A stretch of 64,000 bases of DNA, from positions 4,410,501 through 4,474,500 of the forward strand of contig CM048576.1 in NCBI GenBank assembly GCA_026413225.1. Direction: 5' to 3'. The position numbers and the translations under genes are program-made. This stretch comes from Otis tarda (taxonomy: Eukaryota > Chordata > Aves > Otidiformes > Otididae). A model generated the notes under the pieces. That model saw only the letters and a list, made by a program, of their open reading frames with translations, was not told the origin of the DNA and did no database searches. Below, piece by piece: positions 10,567 to 25,500 of this stretch. Positions within the stretch are counted from its first letter, which is position 1; the number at the start of each line of letters is the position of its first letter.

Positions 10567-13500
10567 GTAATGCTCTTTTTATTGCACATTCCCAGTCTTT
10601 CCAATGCACCCCAATAATTACACCACAGCTTTTGCTCTCCAGCCTACAGTCTGTCCTAAAATCATGCCTGCAATGTAATTTTGGGATGCAGGGGTGGTGG
10701 ATGGGAAGTATTTAGTGGAAAACTGATATTACCTGGGTTCTGCTGCAATGGGATTGTTGTTCTCCTAATGGCTGGTTACAGCATATATATAAATATAGCA
10801 TTGGTGTTGTGTGGCAGACTGGGTTGTGGGGAGTAGAGAACCTGGTTTCCATCCCTGGTTGCACCACTGACTTTCAGCAGAAGCTGACTCAAAGCCTTAC
10901 GTGCTAAGTTTTCAAAAAACTGTCTCAAGTTTTGACAGTGTTTGTGTAGTGTTATCCACAGCCAGAAAGGTGGGGCATTGCTCAAGTTCAGGACCTCCAG
11001 AGTACACGTAGTCAGATCAATGGCTGCTCAAGTTGCTGATGGTTGCTAGGTTACTATTGAAAATTGCTATCTCAGCTACTTAGAGTGAGATTATGGCTTT
11101 TTGTTTTGTTTTTTGTTTTGTTTTTTTTTTTTTTTCTTTTCTGTTACTGATACTCTGTGTGCCCAGCCACACCTATGGGAAGAGTCTTGAAGCTTAGATG
11201 AACTAAAAACCCTGCTGCAAACACAAAACAAGTTATAATTTCCCCGGAGCGTTACTACAATAGGTTCAGAAGATGGACATCTAAGGGGATGAGGCTGGTG
11301 TGTGAAACAGCGCTCACTCTAATGAAAAGTCTTCCACCTTTGTTTGCTCATGCTGTTTGCTTTGTGGGTGGATGTATGATGATTCCACTAACTCTAGTCA
11401 AGATCAGGGTCTCACCATGTTTGGTGCTCTACATCCCCATAGTAAGAGCATGTCCTGGCCTAGAGATCTTCTGATCTAAGCAGACAGGGCAGGACAGATT
11501 ATAGAAAGGAGACCCATGAAATGGTGACCTAAAACAATTTGCCTAGAGTCACATAGACACATGGCAGAAACTGGAACGGCCAAATCTGCTAAATCACAGT
11601 CTTAAGCATAGCCCAGTGCTCTGATGTAGTGAGTAGGCAACCTGCTGTTAGAAAGTCTTGAGTTACCCTTAACTTGGAAGAACAGTTTAACTCTAAGGTG
11701 CTAGGAAGATTTATCTTATCAGGCTGAAAGAGCATCTTATCTAGAACTTATCTCTGTCTTCCTGGGTAAATTTTTGGTCTTTTATTGCAATATCCAACTT
11801 GCAGCCTTGCTGAAACCAGACAATGTTTCTTCCATGTCTCAGACAGTCTTTCTTAATGAAATTCCTGCAGGGCTCACTAGTCCGCTGTTTGGTTCATAAT
11901 TGCTTCTTGTGTTTTTGATGTCAGCTCTGAACATAGCATATGCCTAACTCTCATAAAGCTGTGTCTAGCGTGTGTCTGGTTATCCAGTTCCTCTTAGCTG
12001 TTTCTATTGAAAAGAGGTTAACAGTTGCTCCCTGAGGAACCAAAGCTGGCCAGAGCCACCTCCTTGCAGCTGGATGGACCTAGAACACCTTGCTTTTAAA
12101 GAAGCAACCATATCTGGGCAGAGAAGACTTTACCTAAGGTTTAAATTAAGTTTGATTTCTTTCTCAGAGTCCTTGTGCCACTCTTGTTACCTCCATGCTT
12201 TAGTTCTTGTACTGTCCTGTGCTGTTGCTGCTGCTGCTAAGCCTAAGGGATTTAGGGCTTTATCAGTGTGAATCATACACATGTGCAAGTTTCTCCTGAC
12301 AACGAGTTTTGATCATGTTGAAACTTGCGTGAGTATTCACTCAGACAAAAACAATTAACAGGATAGCTGTTGCTTACAAACATTTATTCCTAGCCCTGAT
12401 TTATTCACCATTGGTGGAGCCTTAGCAAGAACCACAAAGACGGATGAACATTTCCCAGTCCCTCGTGTACACCACCTGTTCTTTTCAAGTCTTGCAAATC
12501 GGCCTAGCTGGAATACGACCACAAATCAGAAAAATGGCGAAGCGTGGCTGGTACTGCTGGTCTTTGTAGAAAGAATAAGCAAAAAACTCATGTCAGCTCA
12601 ATGCCATCCCTGCCCCATCCCCAAAGCTACCCTGGCAGCTCCAGGATAGCTTTACTGCCTCCAAATTTGCTAACTGTGCCACTGGACTGGTGACCAGAAT
12701 ACAGCTGCATCCAGACAGATCGTTTCACACAGTGTTGGTTGTTGAGGAACAACTGGTCTATTTGCAAGGATTTCCCAGTCCCTGGCTATACTGCAACTCC
12801 AAACCTGGAGAGGATTCCAGAAGAACTCGGGGGGTTTCTATGTTGTGAGGCACTTAGGCCTGTCAATCTGTGTGCTCAGCAATTTGGTGGCACAAAACAG
12901 TCACATATTAAGATGTAACATGCTTGGTTTAGGTACGTCTATTCCTTTTGTACTGCAAAATTAATGCAGCTTAGAGTCTCTCTCATGAGTCTATCTTTGC
13001 TATAGGCCTGTAGGGAAAAGAGATGCTGTACTTTACTGTTGGGAAATCAAGGGATAGCTCAAGATCCTTCTGTAGAATGAGGTAACTCTGCTTGCTCCAC
13101 AATGCAGACAGAGACAGTATAGCTTAAAAGAACAGGAATGCAAACAAGCCACTATACAGACACCTACTGGTTAGAGCATTTAGACAAGTAGTGCAAAGCC
13201 TGATATTTTTCTGTGAGACAGAGGGAAAACACAGCAGCATTTTCCACTTTTTAGGAGCCTAGGGTGAGAGTCACTCTTCTCCCTTTTCCTGCTGTGATGC
13301 CGAGCAGACAAGAATAAAACGCATAGACGGTCAGGCAGAGAGAACCTGGCAGGAGAGACATTTTTTTCTGAGTTTCCACCCAGTGGTATTTGCGTCTTTT
13401 ACCCAGCAAACCATTAATGCCTTCCCCAGATCCACTTTGCATTAGTTTCCTGCTACAGGTTTAAAGGAAAATTAACACTCCCACCAGAATCAGTACAAAA

Positions 13501-16500
13501 AACAACCAAGAAAAAGTCTGAGAGGCTGGGTAATAATACGCAGTTGAAAAGTGAAAATTGTCAATAGCAGCTTGTACGCTCCAATAAAACCCTCCGGCCA
13601 GCTTGATTTATCAGCAGAACTAGAGCCCTCCTTTCAGACAGCATCCTTCATTTTGAAAGGGGATCCTTCATTCAAAACCTGTTTTACAGGTCTGTTCTCA
13701 AAACACGACAACTTGACATATACCTGCCAGTCACAAAGCTGTAAATAACCTGGCGTTTCTGTCCAGCGCCAGCCTTAGTACTCAGCACATCAGGTCAGTT
13801 CTAGTGAAAAGCACTTTGATTGTTTTCTTTAATTCTTTACTTTTAAAGAAAAGTTCACATTGTACAGCAGGTTTAAAGAGGCAGCAGAGAACTGCTGTGC
13901 AGAAACAGGAGCTGGGTGTTCCTCATTTGAACAAAGTGACTTTTAAAAGGGGAGACTTCACAGAATCTGAACTAGGCTTTGAAGTCAACTGTCCACAGAG
14001 ATGGATCCAGAGGATTTCCATCTGAGCCCTCTCTGTATTGTTTTGTCTGAACAGAGAGCAAACAAGAGTATATCAATATGCCAGTGGAAGAATTTTTGGC
14101 CTTTCTCACTGGTGCAAAGTCAGGGCATGATGTGGCTATGAGACCTTACCTACGCTAGTTGTGGTTGCTCTGCAAACACAGCTGAAGACAGATGCTCTTT
14201 CTACAGAGATGGTGCAGTTACCCACAGGACGTTCTTCCTAGCTGGAAGGCTGGGGAAGCTGACCTGCTGCAAAGTGTGACTGAGAGTAGATTTGCCTGTG
14301 CCTGCATTCTGCATTAATGCCTCTGACAGCGAGGGCAGAACCCAGGGAAAACCCACCAGTTTGCAAGTAAGGCATTCTCTCGAAACTGTGCCAAGCAGAG
14401 AACCTTTTCTGGCCTCAGCTCATACAGTGACTGACATTTTTCCAGGATGCTGGCAGTCTCCAGAAATTGTAGCCCACTGACACCCATAGCTGCTTAACAA
14501 AAGCTTAGACAGAAAAATGTAATGGCAAAAGCAACAGAAAAAATGTCTCAAACAATTTGCTGATTTCTCAGCCATGTCATTTCCAGTACAGGCCCTGTAC
14601 TAGGACAACGAGTTTAAATAATTATCTAGCTTCATAATTGCATTTGGTTGTTGCTGTCAGGTAACTAGCATAGCTCTCCCTGGCTGGTGACACAAGGGTG
14701 TTCCCTGATTCAGGGCCTGGGCTCCCAGAGCATTAAGACATGATGATGCTTGTATTACTGCCTTGCAAAAACGAGTTGGATCATGATGCAAGACTCAGTC
14801 TCACATCTCTAGGTCCTTTAGAGCACAAGGGCTAGGTTCAGTTGGGGATGTTTAGGTTTGCACTCTGAACTTTCACTTAGGCCTCTTGACTGTTCTAATT
14901 AACTTAGACTCTAAGGGGGATCCTCTCTTAGCTGAAAGACTCAGTACCAGAATTTCTCAACTTGCTATAGTCAAACCAAATGATCTAAACCTGTATTTCC
15001 TAGATCTTCTTCACTGTTATTATTATTTCTGCACTGTAGAGACTCCTCTCACAATGGGTGGAGCCACTATATTGTCTTTCACTGGGACCTTCTGAACCTC
15101 AGGTCTCACCCAATGGATTTGTTCTGGGTGGTTCCATCACATAAGGAGATCAAAGAATGTTGACCCTGGAAAATCTGAGAAATATGAAGAAAGCTAGGAG
15201 AGAAGTTTCTTCACAGGGAATGAAGCTAAGAAGTTGACTATCCCTAGTACCTGTAGCCACCCTACTGTAAACATAACATAGAATATATGTGGACAGCTAA
15301 AGCAATCTTCCAGCCAGCCCTAGACAGAACAGGGCCTTAAAAACATCATGAAATCACCTTTGCTGAACCCCTTACGTTGTGGTCCGTCTCCAGAGCATTC
15401 CTACTAAATTTGTCTCCTTGTGCCCCCCCATGTCACCAGTTCTTGTACCATTCCATCGTCTCCCTGGACTTTTAAATATATTTTTCTATGGTAAGACTAA
15501 TTTTAATGTCTGTACTATCATGCAATGAAACATCTCCCTTGCCTTTGCTGGTGTCTGCACTAGTGTTTCCTTTTTCCCTCAGTATGGGTATTTTAACCCA
15601 AGCCGAACTTGGATGACTGTGGTATTTGCATTCCAGCTATCGGAACTATCTCTGTAATTTCCATTTGCAAATCGTAATTTTCACTCTAAATTGTAGTGTG
15701 GGTCTGCTCTTAAATAGTTGTTACATCCCATCCCAGAGGCACCCAAACTACCTTTCTGAGTGAAGGGATATTACAACTGCAACAAGCTGTTGAGTTAGCT
15801 ATCACTTTTCAGCAAGTAATAGTTTGCAAAACTCTTTTGAGATGCATCTTAATCAAAAGGTACTATGAAAGTATAATATTGTTATCTCAACCTTCCAGCC
15901 ATCACCTCGGGTTTTTTTTTCCTGTTAACCTTTCTTTTCAAAACTTTTGTGTTTGGGAGCATCTATGTGGTGGCGAAAAGTCTACGCTTCTCAAAAAAAA
16001 ATCCCTCTGGTCTCTCTTTGTATGATTTCACTCACATTCTTGTCTTACGAATGTCCTGATATTTAGGGATGAGGAGGGAAACAAGACCTCCCATTGGTCG
16101 GGAGATGCACTTTTTACTTTGCTAACAATTAGTGCCATTGGAATGTAGCTCTGTGGCTCAAGGAAACAATTTTCATTATAGGGTAATTTCTCACACTGGT
16201 TACTGCAGCGCCATGGATATCTGGATCTAAAATATTTTTATGTCATTGCATTTCCCTAGTGTGCAAAGATTGGTGCACACCTTTGTGTCTTGATGAAAAG
16301 GACACTTCAGAGTGCACAGGAGAATAGAAAAAAGCATGCATTCCTCCAAGACACTGTCTTGAAAAAAGCGAAAACCATCAATTGGATTAAGCTCATGTCT
16401 TTACTCTCTCTATCAGTAGTAGAGGGAATTTTCTCATCTTGATACCGATATGGCTCCCTGATGATCTTATACCTTAAAACCCTTCCCTGTCTGCTCTGAA

Positions 16501-19500
16501 CCCCTATAGAATATGAGCGTGTGACTGCATCCAGTTGACTATTGAAGGCTGTAACGGTGTATTGATAATATTTAGAGGGCCAGTGCTCTCCTAACTCTCA
16601 ACAAACAAGGACAATTACAATGAAATGTAAGGATGCAGATCTTCTGGCACTGAGATACCTTCAAGTACATTTGCCTTTTTTGTTCCCCCTTTCTTCTGTT
16701 TTATAAGGCAATAAACCAGCTATCAAATTGTTTTCCCTTTATAAATAGGGTCTTTCAAAATTGGAACAGCTAGAGTCAATAGATCTCAGATGCAGCTGTG
16801 CTTGATTCAAGCTCAAGAGGATGTTCAAACACTATGGCACTAAGACAAGAGCCCTGATGGACTAATTTCATTGGCCTGAACTGGTTGACAGTTTGTTGCC
16901 TGCTCTTCATCATGTGATGCTCTTTTCTACTCCTTCAATGGAGAATTGAAAACTTGTCAACTCCTACCCCAAGGGCAACTATAATCACAAGAGAAGACCC
17001 ATGCTGTATTATGTTCTTAGATGGGCAGCAAAGCAGTGGGAACTACATCTCGTGTTTTAACAGCAGGGAGACCTCACTGTGTTAGTTGCTGTGGAAGTGG
17101 ATTTATCCATCCCTTATTCTCCCCTGCCTCTAACTGTCAGCCTAAACGTGAGTGCTTTTGGGTAATACAACCATATGCCAAAGGATCCCACATGAACAGT
17201 GGGCTTTCAGAACTTTTTTAACACGACATAGCTTAGTTGTGGAATACAGGTAATTTCTGCTACCTGCATAGTTCCTGAACAGCTCAGGGGATAAGTGTCC
17301 CATAGCCAGATTGCCTGTAGTTATAGTTGTGTTGTGACCAACCTGTACACACATGAAACACAGAAAGATCTTGAAATGCATAAACAAAGGCTTTGTCATG
17401 ACCTGTTGGGCAGGGACGTGGTGAATACAAACGACTGAGGGAGAGGTTGCCCAGAGTTAACGGCGCAAGGCGTTACTAAACAGCCAGGTCCTGGTCTGAT
17501 CCAGAGACACGGCATGCAGACCAGCCGGCATGTTACACCAGTGCACGGCTGCCCAGCCCTCCATGGGCTCAAGTTCTACAAACTGCCTTGCCTGCAATTG
17601 TCTGGTCTGAGCTTCTCTGGGAAGCCAGTGCAAAACAAAATGTAAATGAATCCCAGTGAACTTGCTGATCTAAGCCAAGCATGGCTGACTACACCTCCCT
17701 CCTCCTTTTGTGTTTTTTTTATTTTTTTCCAAGCATTCCCCAGCTTCATCATAACATGAAAGCTCTCAATTCAGAGCAAATTAATCCACAATCCTGTCTA
17801 AACAGAATTCCAGCCGGAGGCATCGTCCTCTTGTTGCAACACTGGTCAAACGTCATTCCGTAATTACATGAAAACTGTTATTGCTGCAGAGGCACACCCT
17901 GGGATGGGCCCTTCACTGCATACACAGCTGAATTTTGAAACAGGCCTCTTCCCCCTCCAGCTAATGACTCTAATGTGATTAAAAGCAGCACCATGACAGT
18001 AGCCTAGTAGGTGGGTGCTTCTGCTTCTGTCTTTGCTGAGGGAGCTGAATCTCTCGACCCAGCCAGAAGCTCTGGGATCTTGCCCAGTGTCAGCACATGG
18101 TCTCTATTTCAAGCAGTGCCAGGATCCTGAACCTCCCAGCTATTATTGTTCAGGGCCAAATGCATAAGTGGAAGCACAGTGCCCCTTTGAAGTAGGCCAT
18201 TCTCAGCCCCAGTTCATAAGATTTCCCTCTTCTCACAGGCTGAGCTTTCACTGCAGAAAGAGCAACTGCAGCTGAAGATCATTGAGGTAGAAGATGAAAT
18301 GGACAAGTGGCAGAAGGAGAGGGACCGTATCAAGGTGTGTATGGGATATTCTTTTAAGTTCACCTCTCTGTTTCTTCTCTACTTGTCACTTTCTTGTCTC
18401 TGTTTCTACTATTCCTACTCTCTCACGTCCCTCTCCTCCTTTCCTCAATGTCTCTGACATATCCAGCTCTTACTCACTCCATTCCTTATCCAGTCTGTAT
18501 CACATCACTCTCCAAAACTTACTCATGCCAAATCTTGGAAACAACAACTCCTACTGAAGTCATCTTGCAACATACCCTGCAGGAGATCAAGAAGAGGCAG
18601 CGCAGCCTTGTTACAAAACGATCCAAAGTACATCCCTGCTTTGGGTCCCTTATAGTTCTTCCATCACCAGTAGCCAGGCTGATTCGGAAACAAAGGTGTG
18701 CTGCTGCTGCTTTTTTTTTTTTTTTTTCCTGCTAGAGCACACACAAAAATAAACTCCAAAAGGGCTCTGGATTACCTAGAGATAACGCAACAGGAACAGA
18801 TGCAGTTGCAACAACAAACATTTTGCTTATAGTGGAACAGCTTATATCCATACCGATACAGAGCTCCTTTATAATTCTTTTACCACGCTAGGGGTTAGAA
18901 TATAATAATGGTAGGGTTTTTTCATTTATACCCTAACTGAATAGAGGAGTGAAAACACTATTTGGAGACACCCCAGAAAATTTGCATAACATTAACAGGC
19001 AAAGCCATTCTTCTCCCTTTTATGTGGTGTACACACATATTGGCTTGCCAGTTCTGCTTTTCGTCTGCTTCATTATTATTATTACTACTACTATTATTAT
19101 TATTGGAAATCTGACCTAGAAATTTTAACTCTTAATTTAGTTACATCCACAGTCCTTCTGAGGAATATTTCAGAAGGACCTGGAGGTCAGATTTGTAAAA
19201 AGTGTTTCAGCACCTTTCATCCTTTGAAATGGTGGGAATTTGATCCTCAAATTCTTGAGGAGCCAGAACCATGATTTAGAGGGTTAAACAGTGTTTTTAA
19301 ATATCACCTAAGAGTGCAGTTCATGAATTGAAAAAAAAAATATATATACTCTTATAATCAGGAAGACAGCATGCCCTGTAGATTATACACACACAATTAT
19401 TTCAAGAACAAGTATTACTTCTCTTGGCAGAACTTTTCTGATGCTCAGACTTACATACCTAGAGTCTCTCTCCATAGTCACAGTCTAAATGCTGAGAATG

Positions 19501-22500
19501 CTTGGATGTATCCTCCTCTGTAACCCTCTATTAGCAAGTGACTCCATAAGAAATTTATTATTTTATTTCTCCCACATCTTTCCTGCTGCCTCCTCTCTCT
19601 GCCCCTTCCCTCTGCAGAACTACACCACCAATGAGAAAGCCACAGTTGACCAGCATTTCAAAGAGCTGATCCGTGACCTGGAGAGGCAGAGGGATGAAGT
19701 AAAGGCTGCCCTGGACCAGAGGGAAAAGATTGCATCGGAGAATGTGAAAGAAATTGTGGATGAGCTGGAAGAGAGGGCAAAGCTTCTGCGGGAGGACAAG
19801 GAGAACAGGGAGCAGATCCACCAGATCAGTGACTCTGTGCTCTTCCTGCAGGTACCTGAGATCTCATTTTCCTTTCTTTTTTTTTCTCACAAGGACAGGA
19901 TTTGTCCCAAAGACAAATCCCAAGTTGGTGTAAGATGCATTAATCTTCTCCAGTTCAATGCAGACATATGACAGGAACTGACCCTGACATTTGAAGCTGC
20001 CCCTGCTCTTGTAGGTGAAGAATGAACTTAGGCATGCCAATACCTGGGGTTTTTTTTGTAGATGGCTACAGCTCACGGGCAGAACATTTGTCTGCCCCCT
20101 CCACCTTCACTATTTTCCTTTGCACTTCATACTATTTGGAGCCTAACATTAGACAGTTACCTAGGATCCAGCCTCTGTCTCTTATGTTCCTCAGTAACCT
20201 CTCCTCCCTTCTTTTTGGCAGGAGTTTGGGGCTTTGATGCGGAATTACGTCCCCCCTCCATCTCTCCCGACATACAGTGTGCTGCTTGAAGGGGAGAGTA
20301 TGAGTCCATCTATGGGACTCCTCAGAGATGACCTCCTAAACGTCTGCATGAGGCATGTGGAGAAGATCTGCAAGGCAGACCTTGGCCGCAACTTCATAGA
20401 GAGGAACCACATGGAGAATGGTAGAGTATATGAGATCTTCCCTCCCTCCCTCTCTGGGCAAAGCCTAGCTCAGAGTCAGAGGAGATGCATTGTGAGTGTG
20501 CTCTTACAGAGGAGAAAGTAAGCAACAACCTGGGGAAAGTGGGAGAAACACTACCTGTAGCTGGAATTCATTCTGGAATATCAGAGGTATACAACCAGAC
20601 CTATGCAGGGATGGAATCGGTTGAACTGCTAAGAATTTTAAGTATCTTGTGTGTAGAGGACTCAGGGGTCCAAGCTAGCCCTGCTTCCCTGAGTGTTTCT
20701 CATTACAGCTTTGCAGTGTCTAATTGGTTCAGCCACCTCCCGCATGGCACTTCAGAGCAACACTTCTCTTGGGGGCCAAGAGCAGTGATCTTTCCCTCCT
20801 GCGAGAGGCCAGCAGGGACACTCTGCCTTGTGCCAGGCTCCAACAAGCCCCTGCAAGTTTAACATGACAGTTTTTATGTGGAAGACTGCACTGATATACT
20901 AATCAGGCAATTCAGTGGCTCACTAGGTAAATTGAGATGGCAGTGGCAGAAATGTCAATGTAGCCATCCCAGTATGGCAATTTCGAAATCCTGTCATTAG
21001 CCTATTTGTACAGCTCAGTTAGCAGGGTGGCTGTGCTGGTGTGACGTGCCATTTTACAACAGCCTCCTTCAGCCACTGCTTGCCCGGCTGGAATATGAAA
21101 TACCCTGCAAGCACCTGTCACTGAAAATTTAATAACAGAATTTCCAAGTAAAAAGTTCTCCATTTTGGTGTTCAGGTTAAGCTATGACTTGAACCAGTAT
21201 AACTCTGATCATAATTCTCTTCACTAGAGAGAGGTTTGTCTCCCACCTGCCCTGAGCCAGGGCGTTCAAAGGATGTGCAGTGACAAATGGTCCCCACGCT
21301 TCAGTGATGTTTAAGGATGGGTGATCTTTCTTATGTGAATAGAGAGGTCATGGTCAACACCACAGCACTGCAAGGAATCTTTTAAGTTTTACAACCCACT
21401 TTGTGTCTCTGAATTAGTTCTGCAGAAAGGACTTGTCTTGCATCAAGCTCACATACAAGACTGGGAGGCCAGGGCACTAGAATGGGACTGCATAACTGAT
21501 GTTCACTTCCCAGCTCTCCCACAAACAGCCTTTGTAACCTTGGGCAAGTTACTTAATCCCATGAAATGACATCTTGCACGAAGAATAATAGGATTGGAAT
21601 TAACTGGTATCTCACCAGGTTGCTATAAGGATATAATCTGTTAATAATTGTGGAACCCCAGATACCAGAACAATAAAGGTCAAGAAACTGGATAGGTGAC
21701 GTGAGGATAAATTGCACCCTGCTGTCCAGGGGCACGTGTGACTTGAAAAGATGCGTGAATAATCTCAAGTCCAGTTCATACAACACAAGCAGCTGAGGAA
21801 CTCTGCTGCAAATCTGCAAGGTCACTGTTATTTCATTCAAATTCATGGTACTCTCTAGACATTCCTCCCATATTAATACATCACCTTTTTTTTTCCTGGG
21901 CAACAGCCATACAAATCACTCCAACCTCCTTCCAGAAAAGACAGGTCCACATTACAAGATGATATGATAAAGGAGCAGGGGAAGAAACAGCCAAGAAATC
22001 CCCTAAACTCCCATACAAAAAGCAGCCTTTGAAAAGACGCACAGAGGTCAGAACAACACTCATTCACTTATTGGTCAACACACTAATGTTTTTCAGAGCC
22101 TGGATTTTGTGAATCAGCCTGTCTGGCATTCATCTAGAGCAATAAGAATGAAGGTGACATGGGACTAGAGTACATTTAGATCTGTAATGAGAATCACAAG
22201 TATTCATTAAGTGACAGCCTGCTGCCTTCCTACGTTATGGAGAGAAAGAATAAGTCCCTGGCCCCAAGTAGCCTGCACTGTAAACAGTTCATTAATGTTT
22301 ATCTAGCACCATTGTTCTCCAAAGGGATGAATTAGATAGACCAGATACTTCCAATCCAGAGAACTAACCTTTCAAAAAAGTCAGGAATCACATTTGAAGT
22401 GCCTACAATGCATAGCTAGAGCCAGATTTTTAAACTCTCCCTACCCTGAAAGTATTATCAGAAACTGAATATTACTTGTCTTCCAACATTTGACACAGCA

Positions 22501-25500
22501 ATGTCCTTGGTCAGATTCTCAACACTCCATGTGCTAAGGTTTGCTGAGAAATTTCTCTATAATTTAATACAAGTAGATAACAGGCAGCTCAGATCCAAAA
22601 AATCACTTTTATACATTTTTCTTTCTTCTTCTTTGTTCACCTGGAGCTTTGCAGAATTTACAAACTCTGGATGGCATAATGCCAAAGGAGTTTTGGATGC
22701 CTGACTACTCACAGCACTTCTGAAAACTAGATGAGTAGCATAAAAGCACTTTGCATTCAAATTACCACAACTTAGAAAGTTACCTTCCATCTTCTGGGTT
22801 GTTTTTTGCCAGTCCTAAAGTGAAAACATTTTATTTGGCCATTTGTACAACCCAACAAGAGTATACATATGTTCAGTTCTAGTAGCTTTGGAAAAAGACT
22901 GACTACTTCTTGATCACTTGATCATTTTTAATTAGGGTGCCCTCCATGTTACTGATGCCAGAAGTCCTCAATAGTACTTGAAATCTGTGGGATTCGAGTG
23001 CCAAAACATTTCTGAGCAGGGCAACAATTAACTGCTACCAGAAACCTGGGCATCTTCAGAAACTTTACCAGAGATTTAATGGATGCAGCCTGGAGTCTGC
23101 CTAATAGAAGAACAGTGGTATCCACTCAGTTGGGAAATGTTATTTAAGGCAGGTCTCAAACTTCAGAGCTCTCCGTTTTTCAAACCACTGTTACACTTGA
23201 AAGAAGACAGCATTCTGCATCTAGTGACTGCAAGGAAATAACTCCACAATTACTTAATGAATTTAATTAACTCAGACTCCCCCTGAGTCACTGCAACAAA
23301 TTCATTTGCAACCGGCTTGACCTTCTAGTGTAAAAAACTTCCCAGGAAGAAATATTATACTAATAAAGTCTGCTTAATAGCAGACTCCAAAGGGAATCCA
23401 CTTTCTTTTAGTTGTCATAACAGGTACCTACTTAGTTGTGTGGCAAGGAGGCAAAAAATCAGAGAGTATCCAGGGAGTCTAAATAACACAAAAATAAAAT
23501 GGAGAAACAACATAAAAGTGTGTTCAGTGGCTTAAGAATTAAAGAATGGAACTATTTAAACATGGGAACCCAATTTACTCCCTTGCAAAGAACAATAGGT
23601 TTATATAACACTCGAGGCCTTAAAAGAAAATATTTTTATGAGCAACTTTACTGATAGAGCAGTGGATCAGCACCAGATCCATTTCCTGTGGATCAGCATC
23701 AGAAAACCAAAACCAGCCTGCCTAATACCTGGCAAAAGGGTAGATTTCATCCACTTCGCATGAAGCCTGAACCAAATGCCCGTATCCAACAACCCAGAAA
23801 GCTAGAGCTGTTTGCAACTCAGATTTAGCATCTTTCTTTAAAAACTGAAGAAACCAACTCATTGAGCCCTCCCCAACACTGACTTTCTTGAGCTTTGAAA
23901 TACTTGTGGTTCAAGATCTGCTGGTTGAAAGCCAGCACTGTGCACAGGTTAAACACACAAAAGAAGCCAAACTCAAACCACCGCTTTTGAAGTGGGATAT
24001 ATTTTTAGCCACCCAGCAGTATTTTGGTACGAAAATGCCTGAACCCTCAAGTCTCCCTATGGATTTTCCAGAGAGTTCTGCAGAGGAATTACAAAAATAG
24101 AGGGACTTGTTTTCAAAGGGCAGAACAATCTTCTCCTGCAACACTTGAGGAAACAATTCCAGTCTGTTTTCCCCTTCCTCCTCCTCCTGTCCCCTTCCTC
24201 AAGGCCACTAAACTGCCTCCTCCAGCTCACGTCCTTGCTCTGCTTCTCCAGGTGACCACCGGTACATGATGAACAACTATGAGTGGAACCAGCCTGACAA
24301 TTTGAAGAGATTTTCCATGTTCCTGTCTCCCAAAGGTATGGCACCCTAATGGTGGTCAGGTTTTCTCCAAACACAGCATTGGAAAGAAATTTCATTAATG
24401 ATTTGTCCCAAAATTTGCTTTCCCTTCTATTTCCTTGTCCCCCGGACAAGATGGGTCCCTCTGTATTTGTTTATGCCAAGTCTTCTCTCCAACCTACAGA
24501 GCTTTGAGAAGTTTTTGCCTTTTCATCTCAAACAAGGCAGCAAAGGTTCTCAGCTCCATGGAGGAAAGCTGGAGCAGCTGAACTCTTTCAAGAGTGTAGT
24601 TTGTGAATATACAGGAGTTTTAACATGTGTTACTGGGTTGAAGTAAGCGTTATTCTCCAGCAGGAGCTTATCCCACTATGTTATCAAGTGTGAACGCTAC
24701 ACTAGGCTTGCACTGTATTAGAGTTTTACTTTTACCAGAAAACATACTTTTTTTTTTTCCTTACAGGGAAAGGATAGTAGTGAGGGATGCTTCCTATAAA
24801 AAGCAGGAGTCTGGGGTTCTTTTCTGAGCTCTGACTCTGACGACAAGAGCTCTGGTGACTTGCTTGTGTCCCAACTGTTACATGAAGACTACAGGATGCA
24901 TCTTTGGAGTGAATGACTGTTTTCCACACAGTCGGTTGTAAAATGGCAGTTGTCTATTTCTAAATTAGCATCAGGACCTCCAGAGTGAGAAGCAGAGAGT
25001 GCTAAAAGCCTAAGCAAAGCAACGCCTGTAGAAACAAAAGAACAGAAAGGGTAGCACAAAGTAAGTAACCAATTTCCTCTGATCCCTAGAAAGCAAGGTC
25101 CTGCTTGGATTTGCCAGGTGTTTACAGCTGCTGTTCTGCAAAGCCAGGTGGTGGGCAGGGAGAAGGGATATGCCAGCAATTAGCGGTGGCACTCCCCTGA
25201 CGGCATATTTGAAGTGCAACGTTGCCTGCTGTATCGCTAGGGTTTCATAGGGATAACCCAGATCCCAACACTAAGCCCTTTGTCTAGATTTCCACTTTGC
25301 CCTTCTCCTCAGTTATCAGCCCACGCCTGGCAGCTCACTGGCAGCCCTGCCTGAAGCCATGGGGGTGAGGATGCCGTTCGGAGTAGATACCAGAGGAACA
25401 GGCAACATTCCCAGTTCAGCATCTGCAAGCTCCCCAAGTTAGGGGCAGCCTCTTCAGAGGCTGCAGAAGGGAATTTTGTTAGTGGTGGGTTTGTTTTGCA

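Larger units (their letters stand above)
10567..18238 (+). other. TRIM29: TRIM29 intron 1 (7.7 kb)
   Basis: The largest intron, GT-AG. It contains two MIR-like fragments near 10812-10925 and 11522-11625, a T/G tract at 11098-11141 and a (CTG)n-like run near 12225-12239. No extra TRIM29-like exon was found. Large first introns often carry enhancers, but none can be named from sequence alone. Confidence 0.85.
18335..19617 (+). other. TRIM29: TRIM29 intron 2
   Basis: Contains four GCT units followed by a T17 run (18699-18727) and a trinucleotide ATT/ACT repeat (19071-19104). It ends in a CT-rich tract and CTGCAG. Confidence 0.9.
20421..24251 (+). other. TRIM29: TRIM29 intron 4
   Basis: GT-AG intron of 3.8 kb holding a convincing MIR-like SINE (21458-21650) and an ancient L3/CR1-like patch (22225-22315). 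A 15-nt sequence with one mismatch is repeated at 23662-23676 and 23689-23703. No exon is needed here: exons 4 and 5 join directly in the human protein as well. Confidence 0.85.
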